A stretch of 64,000 bases of DNA, from the NCBI GenBank assembly GCA_033439255.1, contig CM065878.1, positions 3,968,001-4,032,000 on the forward strand, read 5' to 3'. Position 1 is the stretch's first letter. Every line of letters starts with the position of its first letter. The position numbers and the translations under genes were made by a program. Origin of the DNA: Hericium rajendrae (lineage: Eukaryota > Basidiomycota > Agaricomycetes > Russulales > Hericiaceae). Shown here piece by piece: positions 1 to 12,065 of this stretch. Below the pieces are notes generated by a model. It saw only the letters and a program-made list of their open reading frames with translations. It did not search any database and was not told where the DNA came from.

Positions 1-3000
1 CAAAGGTCACACGACTACAGATGTCGGGAGAGAACTCCACGGACGGATCCCTAGTAGACAGGAACATCGTGAACGAGGGAGAGAAGTCGATGTCTTGACT
101 TCCAAGACGGATGAGCACACGACCTCCGGTACGACGGATCTCTTTGTTCAAGACTGCATTCAGAATCGGATCCAGATGCTCGACGTCTTGAATCAGTAAA
201 GGATTGCCGAAACGAAGTGCGCTCTCCAAAACCTTCAAGAATGCTTCATCCAGGAAACTAGTGACGGTGATCTTGCGATCCTTGTATTCACTGAGCAAGA
301 AGTTGGTGGCTTGCCCGGTGGGGTCGATAATGAGCGGGTAACGGCTGAAGCGTTTCAACATGATCGCATTTTCTGTGCAGAGATTGTCAGACGGAAGACC
401 CTTTGACTGCCAGCTCAGACGATCGTCGGCAGTTGACAGGTATTCAGTGAAGGAAAGCTCAGGCTTGAACTTGATATTAGCCTCCTGGAGGTGGCCCATC
501 CACTCCTGCCACATGCCTTCTCGGTATTGCTGGTCGAAGAAACCACCATATGCCAGGAACGCTGCCGACAAAAGAACATCGCCGACGATGGTGCTCATCT
601 CAGCATCGAAAGTGCGGCTGCCGGATTCCCAACGGCTACGCTCAGAAGACAAACTCTCCAACAACTTCATGCTACGGTCGACCTTGCTTTGCACACGGTC
701 CATTTCGAATTTAATGGCTTGAGTCTGGCTGATGAGAAGGGCGTACTCTTCCTTGTACCGTTGGATACTTGTCTCGAGCTCGGAGATCATCGTGATAATA
801 GTACCGGCTTGCTGCTTCGTCTGCTCTGCTTGATGCTCCAAAGACTGTACCTCATTCCGGAGCGGCTCGACTCTATCCAAGATTTCGGAGAAACGGACCT
901 GTGCAAGGACCCACTTGACAAGAGGACCACAAGCTTTACTGGCACGTTGGACAGTTTCAAAGTTGAATGAAGGACGACTCAAGAAGTCCCTCTTCATCAA
1001 GTCCCGGAGTTGCTTGGTCATCTGATTTGTCGTGTCGAAGTTGACAATTCGCTGGATGAAATCATCCCTACGGATGATACCTTGGACGGTCCTCCAACTG
1101 TCAATCTTGTGACCGAGAACGGTACAGACAGATTCCATAGCCAGCTTCACGGCCTCCGGAGGATTCGCCATAGTCCGGACTTCCTGTAGATGCTGTCGTT
1201 TGATGTTGCTGACAGCAGACTGAGCGTCGAGCACAGCCGGCTCAGCGTCCGCCAGATCCGCCATGACGACGGCGCGCCGCTGTTCGATATGCTTGTCTTG
1301 CACCACGAGTGCGGCCTGAATCTCGATGGACGCCGCCTTCTTCTGTTCGGCTTCTTGCTGGTCGGAGACCATCTGCTTCAGTTTTTCGTTGGCCTCTATG
1401 TTCTTGGCCTCGAGCTGTGCGCTTTTGATGGCCAGACTCTTCCGCAGTTCCTCGACCTGGGTGACAGTGTCGCGCAGCTTATCCAAACCGACGTGAAGAT
1501 GACGCTGTTGTTCTTCCAGTTCGTCACGCTTCTCGTTATAGAGCCGGACATAGTGGTTGATGCTAGATAAAATATGAGATGCGCCAATAAATGAAAGTGC
1601 CCAACTTACAAGTCCAAATAATGGCGAGGGTGACGTAGTTATAGCGTCCTTGGCGACGACTGAGCCTCTGGTTAATTTGATACATGGAAAGATGGACATG
1701 AACCAGGCCATTGACGACGGCCGTCCGGTGGATCGGTGGCATGGACAGTTCGCGATACGCAATGGGGAAGTTCGCCGGAGGTGAGTATGTCGAGAGATCA
1801 GATCCAATGTGTGCGTAAACTCTATGCCGACTTGATAGAATGCTTGATCGGACCAGTCCCCGAACCAGTCAAGAACACAACGATTGAACAAGGCGGGGGA
1901 GGTGGCAGCGCGTGATGCCAGACCGTTTTCTGGGGGATTCATCGTGAAAACGACATGCAAATTCTTGGCGACCTGCTGGGTAAACCAACGGTACAGTTCC
2001 TCGTGAGAGTCCAGCATGAGTCCATCACGTTGCGATCCCTCTTTGCAAGCCGTCATCAAAGCCGAATGCTCATCACCTTCGAACAGACCAGGAACTTCAG
2101 CGTTGGCCAGCAGGGTATTCATGCGCTCCAGGAATCCGGAAGTCCAGCACGTTAGACTCGTCCATGATAAAGCAGATCTTCTCGCCTTTGGTACCTGCAC
2201 GCCGCAAGACAACACGGAGATCTTCATCAAAGTCGTCGCCTGTATACTTATTAGACACCTTGATCTGGAAGATACTGAGACCGTTCATCCAGGCGACGAA
2301 ACGCGACAATGTCGTCTAGTAGACAAGTCAGTACTATTCATAAGATATTCCCGGCTTTTCTCACCTTTCCACTACCGCTGACACCAATCAACAAGAGATG
2401 GCCTTGGATTTGGCGGAAGACACGGTCGATACGAAGGACGTGATCCAGGACATCGTTGAAGAGCACAAGTGGGACGTCCAGCTCTTCCTCGTAGAACACA
2501 CGCAACCGAGCCTTCGTGTATTCTCGCAAGATCTCCCGGTCGACTGGGATATAATTCTTCGAGGTCCAGTTGGAGAACAGGATGGGCCGTGTCAGCGCCT
2601 CGTCCTTGTTGATTGTAGGGAAGTGCTCCATCGCAGTCATGTCGATGTTCTCGTCGGTCCATTGCCTTTCGTCCTCAGCGACCAGTCGATCTTGGAAGAG
2701 ACGCAGGGCTTCGTGTGCCCAGACACGGACAAGGCCTTCAACGGACAGAATCTCAAGCGGACGGATGGCCTCGTAAATACCACGCACCCAACGTGTCAAC
2801 TCACGAGGACTGTATACGTAGTGGGCTTGAACATCAGTAGTGAACCTCTTCTGTGATGCCAAGTAGAACGCAACCATAGCGTCTGTGAGTGGCTCGGCAT
2901 AGGCACGCAAATTCGGAACGACCTTGAGAAGCGCCCTGTTGTAGGTGCCGTAGATCTGTTTGAGCGATACTTCGCCGGGGTAGTCGACCATGACCAATGG

Positions 3001-6000
3001 TGCATGGCGTAAGAACCTGTGGCTGAGGGGGACACGACCAGGATCTGTTGGCGGGTTGCAGGCGCCGACGAATTGGATCCTCTCGAGTTTGACCCAGGCC
3101 ATATCGGTGGTACGCCAATAGCCACCCGACTCGACAAGCTGGCGAATGAATGAAATGACTCGTTGTGTGCCATACTTATCGGCTGCGGGCAAGTTGATCT
3201 CATCGCAGAATACTACAAGCCAGCGACCAAGCTGGATAGGAGCAAGGATGACACCGTTCGGCGTCTTGCGGTACTCGCAGTATTGTTCGAACGTCTTGAG
3301 GATAAGCTCGGGAGTAGTCGCACTAGAAAAGTTCAGGCCCACGACTTCCATGTCCGGTAACTTCCTGAGAGCGCTGAAGAGAGTCATAGTCTTGCCGGAA
3401 CCAGGAGGACCACAGAGCATGAGAGGCTTGTGCTCCGAGAGCCACGAGTACAAAACTTCCTCGTGTCGCACGGTATCCATCGTCGGGACGACGACGTCAG
3501 AGGCCGTCACAGCCTGCGCTTCAATCTCGATCTGCGGGACGCGTGCAGCCCATGCGGCCCATTCTCCGTTTGCAACTTGCACATCGAAGTCGATGAGGGA
3601 GCTTCCTGGCATCATCGGTGGAAGATCGATTCCGGTCTGGTTGCGAAGATAGTCACCGAGCTCGGCACGCAGATCCAGCTTAGCGTCACCCGAAAAGGCC
3701 CAGATGATACTGACAAGCAGACGTTTGGTGACATACTGCTCGATGCGTTCAGGTGGAAGTGGGAAATCCGAGTGTTGAACGTTGTACTCCAGAACATTGC
3801 GAACAGTCTTGTTGATAAGCGAGAAGAGCGTATTGAGGGCACGCGTCGTCGTGAAGTCCATGATGTGCTCGATGGAAGAGGCATACTCCAGGGCAGAGCT
3901 GACCAGTTCGCCCTCCCCGAAGTAGCGTTCGAGTATGTTGGCGATCATCTTCTGTGTGCTGAGGTTGGCGTTCTGCGCATCAGATTTGAGGTCATCGACG
4001 CGTCTACCAGGAAGCTCCAACGCATCGTCGTCTTCGGCGTCTAGCGGCACCGACGCAAGGGCATCCAAATATTGCCTGAACACCATCTGTGGCTCCACTA
4101 CATCTTCGCTGAACCAGATCATACCGCAGCGACTGACAGTAGCAAGAGTCGCGTAACGCAGATGCTCGACTTCAAACATGATCCTGACATTCGGAGGAAG
4201 GTTGAGACGTTCACCGTTGGGTAGTGTGAGAAGCTTATTGTCATCAAGCACACTAGGAAAACAAGGATGAACATTATCCTTGCATTCGCAAACCACAGAA
4301 ACAAATGATGGACTAACCTGTTCAAGTTCTCTACCCACTCCGGATCTACATCTCCGTCGAAAACGATCCAGTGCCGCTTTCCACTCTCACCACGGACATC
4401 ATCCACAATCTTCCGCAGTACATGAGTGAAGAGGCCATCGTTCCACTCGCGGGTCGTCGGATCCAGTGTACCGTACAGCGCATCCTTGTGCATGGCCTTC
4501 GGGTCGATGACATATGACACACCCTCGACCCCGTCGAGCCGCTCAAGTGCCGCAAGCAGAACTTGCCATGCGTTGGTCTTGCCACTGCCAGAGGGGCCGA
4601 CCATCATGAGACCATGCTGGATCTTCTGAATCTGGTAGAGTTGTAGGATCTTTGATACCCAACGCTCGCCCTCGACGAGGCGGCGCTCCTTGCAAACCTT
4701 GAATATCTGCTCGCGCAATGCGTCCAGGTCGACAGGCACATAGTCCGTCCCAGGGAACACATCGGCCAGGAGGCTGGGACAGCATGTTAGGATGTGTCAG
4801 CAAATGAGTATGTTGGATTTCTTACTTCGTCAACAGTGGTACATCGTCCGCCACCAGCTTCGGCACGATGGTCTCGGTCACACTCTGAATGACAATGACT
4901 TGCTCTGAGATATCATTCGATAGGTCTCCAATGTCCACGTCTTCTCCGGATGAACGAGCAATAGCCAGACGCTCACGCTTGAGGATACCAGCACTCGCAA
5001 GCACGGCCTTGAGAGCACGAAGACCGAAATCGTAATGCGGCTGGGGTGAGAGCTGTTCGTCGCACAGGTTGAAGAATGGAACGATTTTCGATGCGAGAGA
5101 TTCTGCGGTACGGAAGCCTTGAGAGAACAGCATGACTTGGGCAATCAGTTCTCGGTCGGGACGCGTCATGGCCATGCTGAAGGAAATGTTTCACTAACGG
5201 GATTTCTGTCAGAGCAAAGATGCACTTACGGCCTGAACAGCTTGGTCAAGTTAGGCGGCAGCTGAGATCGACCAGCGTAGTTTGGATTGGTCGTAATGAA
5301 GATACCTTCCCGTAAAAGGCGGGTCAGTCATAAACAATACGAAGTGGAAACAATCAACATACCAATGTTCTTATTGATCTTCAAGTTCTTCCCGACGAGC
5401 TCAATCTCCGCATTCGGATTCTTGACCAGCGCCGCCAAACCCTGCTGGATACTCTGCACCTGCTGACTGACCGCACTCAGAATCCTCTCCTCCAACCTGT
5501 TGAACTCGTCGAAGCATCCCCAGGCGCCGACCTGGCACAGTCCCACGAAGATACGACCCATGGCTTGGAAGTCAAACGTTTCGTCGCAGCAGAACACGAG
5601 CACGAACCGCCCGAGCTGCACGCCAAGTGCCTTGACTGACTCTGTCTTGCCTGTTCCTGCCGGCCCGAATGGCGCACCACCAAGCTGGTTGTCCAGAGCC
5701 TGCGTGAGCGTGAGGTAGCACCGGTCCGTGAGCGGCGTCTGCACGAGGCGGTCGGGCACGCCGAGGTACTCCCATCCGTAAGGGAACGTCGCGTCCGCAA
5801 CGCGAATGCCGAGGCGGTCGAGCGGGTCCTCGACGGTACGGTCGAGATAGAAGCGCATCTGATAGAGCCAGGCGAACGTCTTGTTATCGGTCGCCTTTTG
5901 CTGGATAAGTTGTCGTGTGACGTCGCGCTGGTGCACAATCTCCGTGATGAGATGCTCACACTTGCGACGGGTGACGGGGCTCAGCTCTGTCAATACTACA

Positions 6001-8300
6001 TCGGCGAGCAGGTCAAGGCTTTGTCGGATCGTGTCCAGCGGTCCTTCGAGGGATTCGGAAGCTTCAAACGCGGCTTCGATAGAGGCTGTCCATGCAACTT
6101 GAATGGCCAGCGTTACCAGCTGAGCAGGGAACTTCTCCACCCATCCGATGAACGTTTCCATAGACAGTGACGTGCCCAAACCATAGAACGTCTGTAGCTC
6201 CTCAACACCGTCGCAGAGGAGTTGTGCGAGGGATGTCCTCATTGATGACTCGATCTTCGCAAGCCAGTCATTGATCTTCGGGAAGTCCTTGAGCAAGATG
6301 GGCTCTTTGAATGGCACCTCTTCGCCCTCGCGTGACGCCATGCCCTGAATCTGCGTCAAGTCTTCATCAAGCATGACGGTGGAGATACCCGCGAACATCT
6401 TCTTCAGGTGCTTCATGATGCGCAGAATATCCTTGCTGTTACCAATGATCTCCAGCAAGTCTTCGTCACCGACGAAGTAGAACCGAGGGAACGACGACCG
6501 CTCGCGCTCAAGATACTCTCCGAGAGCCTTCTGGATCTTGTTGAGCAGGTCCGCCAGTCGCTCGAGACTCTTTTGGATCATTTGGATGTTCATGACGTCG
6601 AGAACGAATGGCGACTTGTAAACTTTCTTCATGACTGCTAGGAACTCAGTGTTGATGTTCTGGAAGCGTGCGCTCTCGACGGGCAATAGATGCTTGATGT
6701 CAGCACTACCTGAGAATATACCCTCGAGGTAAACCCATTGACGCTGAACGTCGATCCAAACGTCTACTGCCTTGTCAGAATGTATCCTTCACGAGAGATG
6801 GGGTGGACACACCGAACAGGACGTGAATTCGATTCAACTTCTCCTCCCAAGAGCTTGCCTTTTGAAGCGTGAGATAAGGATATCAGAATACAAGAAAGGA
6901 AATGGTACCTCTTCCTCGAAGACTACAGTAAAGTACGCGTGAGCAGATATCACAAAATATTTACTCGCATATACGAACCTTTATAATACGGAGAAAGCTT
7001 CATGGCCATAAGTGAGTTCAAGTTCTCGCTACACTTGTTGAACAAGTCATCCCAGCCTCTGATATGAGATGTAAGAACCAGACAATCTACGAATCAGAAA
7101 TTTCTCATCACTTACCGAATAAGACGGCATTTGTTCTGGTAGTTGACCAAGTCCAAAGTATAATTCGTCCAGGTCTCTTTGACCTGTCTGATGTACTCTT
7201 CGAGTGCCATCTACATAAAGTTTAGAAGTAGTAAACGAATGACATGGAACATGCTTACCTCTCCTTGAGCCTGGATGATGACCTCCTTGATCAGGCTCTC
7301 GTTCTTCTTGAGATCGAGGTCATATACGGTGCCCAGAGTCATCCTATTTGGGATCAACGAAAGCCACCCAGCAGAGCCACATAATAACGCACAATGTCAG
7401 ACTTGGCTGCGACGCCATCCTCAGCACTTTGAATAGCTGCTTCCAGTGCCTATCCTTCAGCGCCTCGCTCTTCAGCTCGCCAACCAGCGAATTCGACTTC
7501 AAGAGTCCTCTCAACTGCTCCTGCACATACTCAAACGCCGCGTACTGGCGCATCCGCGTTGGCATATCCTTCGTGCTGCTCAACAGCCCGTCGATCTGGC
7601 TCCTCAGCTTCCGTGGCTGCACCGTCGCCCAAGCCAGCTCGCGCAGCTCGCCAATCTGGCTCCATATGCCCGAGAGCGCCGTCCAGACGGCCTTGAGGTC
7701 GCGCAGCTCCTCGAACACGGGGTCGAGGCGCTGGTGCCGGCTGAGCTCGAGATCGAGCGCCTCCTTCGCGCGGCAGACGAGGTCGTACTCCTCCTGCACG
7801 CGATTGAGCTTACCCTCGAAGACGTTGATTGTGTTCATTGCCGTGTCCGCGCGCATGTTGCCTTGTACGGGTCGCGTCTGCTCCCACTCCGCGAGGATAT
7901 CATTGATCTTATTCTCGACGATCTTGTCCTCCGCTACAATCTTCAGCTGCAGTCCGGCTATCAAATGCCAGAGAGAAAACGAGTCAGCATTATATTGAAG
8001 GACGGAATGAGTTTACTCCACAGGCGGGAAACACGTACCAAGCTGCTCCTGGATCGAATCATTCTTCCGCTTCAATATCTCATTATATGCACTCCATTCT
8101 CCACGAAGCTGGTCGCTATATAGCCAATCATCAGGAAATTGGTATCGGAATCGTTCTAGTGTCTTCTCTCCGGAGGCACAGAGCTCAATCATAGGCCCCC
8201 ATGTTTTGGTCTTGCGCTTGAGGTCCTGCACGAATGTGATGAACGTCACCGCCTGAGCGGTAGACGAATTGCCACCTGTCAGAACCTGCGTCGCAGACAT
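1..8300 (-). CDS. dhc2: Cytoplasmic dynein heavy chain, motor half (dhc2 type), C-terminus off the left edge
   Basis: Minus-end microtubule motor that moves nuclei and vesicles. Reading leftward the translation gives the linker (8300-6700), AAA1 with Walker [10 protein letters not shown] near 5650 and Walker B CFDEFNR, AAA2 GPSGSGKTN near 4590, AAA3 GPPGSGKT near 3400, AAA4 GVSGSGK split by an intron near 2340, the stalk coiled coils with the microtubule-binding domain between about 1560 and 700, and the start of AAA5. The window edge cuts AAA5; AAA6 and the C-terminal region lie outside. The roughly 1,200-residue tail that binds intermediate chains and dimerises is absent, and the next gene starts only 280 bp upstream. 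In Agaricomycetes the tail is known to be encoded by a separate gene, dhc1. Many introns of about 50-60 nt. Another possible start lies at 8356 through a 65-nt intron (8286-8350). One surplus base near 2140 shifts the AAA4 frame and is probably a sequence error. Confidence 0.95.
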
Positions 8301-8579
8301 GCCACGGTCGGGTCAGTATAGTGCACGATGCCAGACACGTTGAGACTGACCTCCATGTTCTAGCGGCGCGTGTGGATGGCTGCAACACGCGTTCAAGACG
8401 AAACCTTTCTGTCGCTACCCTCGGCAAGCACCGAAATTGAACCCTAACCCTCTTCGTCCCGTCCTCGTTGTTTCTCGACATCCGTATCGACATCGACTGC
8501 TTGTCTTGTTTCTTCCCCATTGTCTGTCGACAGAACCCACCGCTGTTCATAGCCTTGTACACCACAAAAACAGCCCAAG
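8301..8579. promoter_or_regulatory. Divergent promoter between dhc2 and SmE
   Basis: Non-coding stretch of 279 bp between two divergently transcribed genes, so both promoters must lie here. If dhc2 starts at 8356 it shortens to about 220 bp. I see no clear TATA box. No dynein tail sequence is present, which supports a true N-terminal end for dhc2 here. Confidence 0.5.
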
Positions 8580-9193
8580 ATGTCGCATCGTCAGCAACGT
8601 GTGATGGTTCAGCCCATCGTGAGTCCTGCCGCGCTGCTTGTGTTTTCGTGCATTGACCGACTGCGCCGTCTTCTGCAGAATGTGATCTTCAAAAACCTGC
8701 AGCAGGTGCGTACCTTCTAATTTCCCCAGATGTATTATGAGCTTACACTCTTTCCGCAGCGACAAAAAGTAGTCATCTGGTTGTACGACAACATCGAGAT
8801 GCGGATAGAAGGCCGAATCATCGTGCGTCCCTCCCTCCGTCCGCGCACTTCCTTCATTGAACCGTGTCACGCACCCAAGACGCGATGACACTTGCACTGC
8901 CGACAGGCACAAATTCCTTCGCGTGTTTCACCGCCCCATTATCTCTTTTTGTGTCTGCACGCGAGTGAAGGCAACTGTACTGACGCGTCGTGTTATACAG
9001 GGCTTCGACGAGTTCATGAACCTAGTCATTGACGAGGCTGCCGAGGTGTTCGTCAAGGAGGCTCAACCACGGAAAGAGCTTGGTATGACTGCACATTCAC
9101 TCTTCATTCACATCCATCCTCACGAATTCCATTGCAGGACGCATCATGCTAAAAGGGGACAATATCACGCTCATCCAGCAAATCGTAGAATAG
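8580..9193 (+). CDS. SME1: Small nuclear ribonucleoprotein E (SmE)
   Basis: One of the seven Sm proteins that form the ring on U1, U2, U4 and U5 snRNAs in the nucleus. Five exons join into about 88 residues, the usual length: MSHRQQRVMVQPI, then NVIFKNLQQ, the Sm1 block with VVIWLYDNIEMRIEGRI, a block with GFDEFMNLVIDEAAEVF, and the Sm2 block RIMLKGDNITLI ending in QQIVE. The introns interrupt it so tightly that no single long frame shows the gene. The start is the first ATG and matches the family N-terminus. It is transcribed away from dhc2 and converges on PEX10, with 121 bp between stop codons. Confidence 0.95.
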
Positions 9194-9314
9194 TCTGCTC
9201 TCTATCAATATACGTCCTTCGCTCACGATCTCTCTTGTAAAATGGTGTCTCTGCCTAATGTATAATTGCTCAGATTGAAACAGACTGCATGCATGAATGA
9301 GTAGTGTACAGAGG

Positions 9315-10586
9315 TCATAAATTATATATCGGCAACAAGCGCGTTAGCTCCAGCGACTGCCTACATAGCGGGCACTCCGACTGTCGAAATTTTGATCAAT
9401 ATCAACCCACGACGAATTAATCGTCGCATCTCACCTTCTCGCGCCCCCATCCATACACGCAGCTCCAACAGAACAAGTGCCCGCACTCCGTCGCGCAGCT
9501 CGCCGTGCGCTCTTCAAGACACAGCGTGCATGTACGACCCGCACGCATTTCTGCAGGGATGTGCGCAAGATCGAGCACGGTCAGTGGATCATCCTCTGCA
9601 GGCAGCGCGGGCGCGGACTCCGGTTCGGGCACGTCGAGCAGCGAGGAGACGGGCCGTCCGTCAATCGTGGGCTCCTCCTTGGAGTAAATGCTTCTGGGCT
9701 CTTTTCAGACGCTCTTGAGGAGAATAGGTCTTTGGACGTTCGGGATCGGATGAAGGTTACGAGCCGGTGTAATAGCCTGAGTAGGATAAGGACGCCGAGC
9801 AGCGAGTACGATGGTGGTCGCATATTAGGGTTCTCGGGTGTCCCAGATATCTATGACATACCTTTACCATCAGCACTTCTATAAAATCATGGCAAAGGGA
9901 AGGCCTACATGTCGCACTCCAAGTATTCGCCTGACCAAGTCGTAATACGACCCCCGCAAATAAAACACGGCAAGATTAACCTCGCTCGCGACCTCGAGGA
10001 CATTAGCAAGGCCCTTCAGCACCTTATTTCGGCGAGGGTTAGGTCCAGAGAGATATGGTCCGATGCGTGCCAGGAGGTATGATGGAAGCGTAGGCAGCAG
10101 GATGAGGCCTGCTTGGACAGGTCGCGAACGAGAGCGGCCGGGGTGCGGCCATATGTCGGTGTACTCTTCTCCGAGAGTTTGTATCACTGCAAGAGTACCC
10201 TCAGATCATCAGATGTGAACCACGTGGGTTCGTACATACCCCGTCCTGTAGTGAGTCCGTAGTACACAAGCTTCGCGAGGAGCTCTACCTCCTTGTCGTA
10301 GCGCGTCAACCAGCGCGATCCTGCATGGCGTTCAACCCTCAGCCTCTCGGAATCTGTAGATATCACGCACCTAGCCATGACCGCAGAATATTCTCCGCCT
10401 GCTCCCTCAATGAAGCGACATGAATCAAGTCCCTCTGGTGCGCCCGAACTAGTGCCGCCGCAATTAGCTCTTCCGACAAGTAACACCGCAGAAACACGAC
10501 TCACTAATCTGCGCCTGCTGAGCGACGGGAAACGTCAAGTTCTGTACTCTCCGCACAACGCTCGCCTCAGACTCCGAGGTGTCCAT
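9315..10586 (-). CDS. PEX10: Peroxisomal RING E3 ligase peroxin-10
   Basis: Membrane RING-finger E3 of the peroxisomal PEX2-PEX10-PEX12 complex, which ubiquitinates the recycling import receptor PEX5. The spliced product starts [10 protein letters not shown], contains PVAQQAQI and [18 protein letters not shown], then the family signature [20 protein letters not shown] and [13 protein letters not shown], a hydrophobic stretch [16 protein letters not shown], and a C-terminal C3HC4 [20 protein letters not shown] and, after an intron, SECPLCRQ. The last exon ends LPIYNL at 9315. At least five introns are visible. The splice after HRL uses a GAG acceptor and is less certain than the rest. It is divergent from MGR2 across 170 bp. 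Confidence 0.92.
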
Positions 10587-10756
10587 GTCCTCGACGTTGC
10601 TTCACATTGACAAGCACCGATGAGCATGCCCGAGGGCTCTATGATCCGGCAACCCGGCGCCCTGCTCAAATGCCAAATTGGCGCGCGGCGCGAATGAGAG
10701 TAGGGGCGGGCGGTCGGGTTAGGGTCGACAGTGCCTTGCGCTCGAAAACGACAACG

Positions 10757-11353
10757 ATGCCCCCCGCTCCCCAAGTACACGGCCAAGGTCCCTCCGTATG
10801 GGATAAAAGTATGTATACTGCCACGTTCTTCAGTCTAATATATTGATTAAGACTAATTTTCGTTTCAGTGAAGTACGGAAACATCTTGTTCGTGTGATTC
10901 CAGGACAGCTGCTTACCATGAACGAATTGCAGGATGGGCGCCCTTATGGGCGGAGGCGTAGGGCTCACTATTGGCTTCATCTTTGGCTCATACAGCATCC
11001 TGCGGTACGCGTCCCCAGCTGCCCCTGAAGCCAGCACAACTGACGCTGTCACGCCCTACAGCGGTGGAGCAGGCCCTCGCGGCTTCCTCGCCACGCTCTC
11101 GCAGTACATGCTGAGCAGTGCAGCTACCTTCTCCTTCTTTCTCGCCATCGGCTCTGTGCGTGCTCTCTCTCCCTTCGACCACCATATGCTCATGTGACGC
11201 CACTAGGTGATTCGTAACGACGCCCTCCTGCCGCCCCACCTCGAAGCCATGCGCCTCCAGCTCCCACCTGTCATGCACGGCCGTGCGGACGGCGCATCCC
11301 TCATCCGTGCACGCTGGGCTGCCGAGAAGCAGCGTGTTGCCTCCGAGTCGTAG
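10757..11353 (+). CDS. MGR2: Mgr2/ROMO1-like subunit of the TIM23 inner-membrane translocase
   Basis: Small mitochondrial inner-membrane protein; in yeast Mgr2 couples TIM23 to TIM21 and gates lateral release of preproteins. Splicing three introns gives MPPAPQVHGQGPSVWDKMKM, then GALMGGGVGLTIGFIFGSY (first membrane segment with GxxxG spacing), a short loop rich in Ala, Ser and Gly, FLATLSQYMLSSAATFSFFL (second segment) and AIGSVIRND, all as in Mgr2/ROMO1. A tail of about 40 residues after the second segment ends RVASES. The first two introns have donors GTATGT and GTACGG; the second leaves phase 2 and restores AAG-ATG. The neighbour PEX10 also serves an organelle, but nothing else links the two. 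Confidence 0.9.
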
Positions 11354-11455
11354 CCATCCCCTTCGCCGCTCACTTGTACTTACCTACCGACTGTGGCTAC
11401 ACAGTGTTTCTACACATTCATCTACCTGTCGTATTGCACATGTTGGATTACCCGT

Positions 11456-12065
11456 CTACGCCCACTCATATAATCCACACATCCCTGTCTGTTCTCGTGC
11501 TGACGCCGCTCGTGAGGGTGGCAGTCGGACCGTTTCTGCAAGGCAGATGCAGCGCGCACGGGTGTCCGAAAAAGGTCGTAAAGATCGTGAATTGCATGAA
11601 GGGTAATGTACCCGATCGTACCCGATCGACGGGGTCTGTACAACAGTACTACTCCTACCCAGCACATGCTTCCTAGCACCTTCTACCAAAAAAAACTCTG
11701 CATACAGCGTCTTCCATGATTCCAGCATAATGTTTCCATAAGGTCCATAACGCCCATAGTCCATCCGGTCCGCAGAGGTAATGCGGACCACTTCATAAGT
11801 CGTACCCGCCGAATGAGAGAGCCACGCGCCCCGCACCAGTCTGCAGTATCCCATGATCCATGGTCGAGGGTCTTTCTCGGGAACATAACCGGCGCGCCCA
11901 ACTGCGCGGCGTGAGGGAGACACAGTCTCCACAAGTGATGCGCATAATCGACCGACCGCCGTCGGTCATCACCAACCAGAAGCGCGCACCTGTACACGAT
12001 CGTTAGCCTCGTCATCACCAGCATTGAGAAAGAGCAAGTACTCACATCAAGCGCCGGGCCTCTGG
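11456..12065 (-). other. Possible C-terminal exons of the upstream minus-strand gene
   Basis: After the apparent stop near 12066 a plausible intron (donor GTGTCA, acceptor CGTGTACAG near 12000) leads to peptide that looks coding: FWLVMTDGGRSIMRITCGD and, one frame over, PRPWIMGYCRLVRGAWLSH followed by TTYEVVRITSADRMDYGRYG. The two parts differ by one base in frame, which could be a sequence slip of the kind seen elsewhere in this window. I do not recognise the family. It may be the true C-terminus of the 12.1-13.3 kb gene or a separate short gene. The stretch 11354-11455 shows nothing. Confidence 0.3.

Noticed and set aside
8438-8453. Telomere-like AACCCTAACCCTC
   Set aside because: Only two units inside a divergent promoter; fungal TTAGGG-type arrays are much longer.
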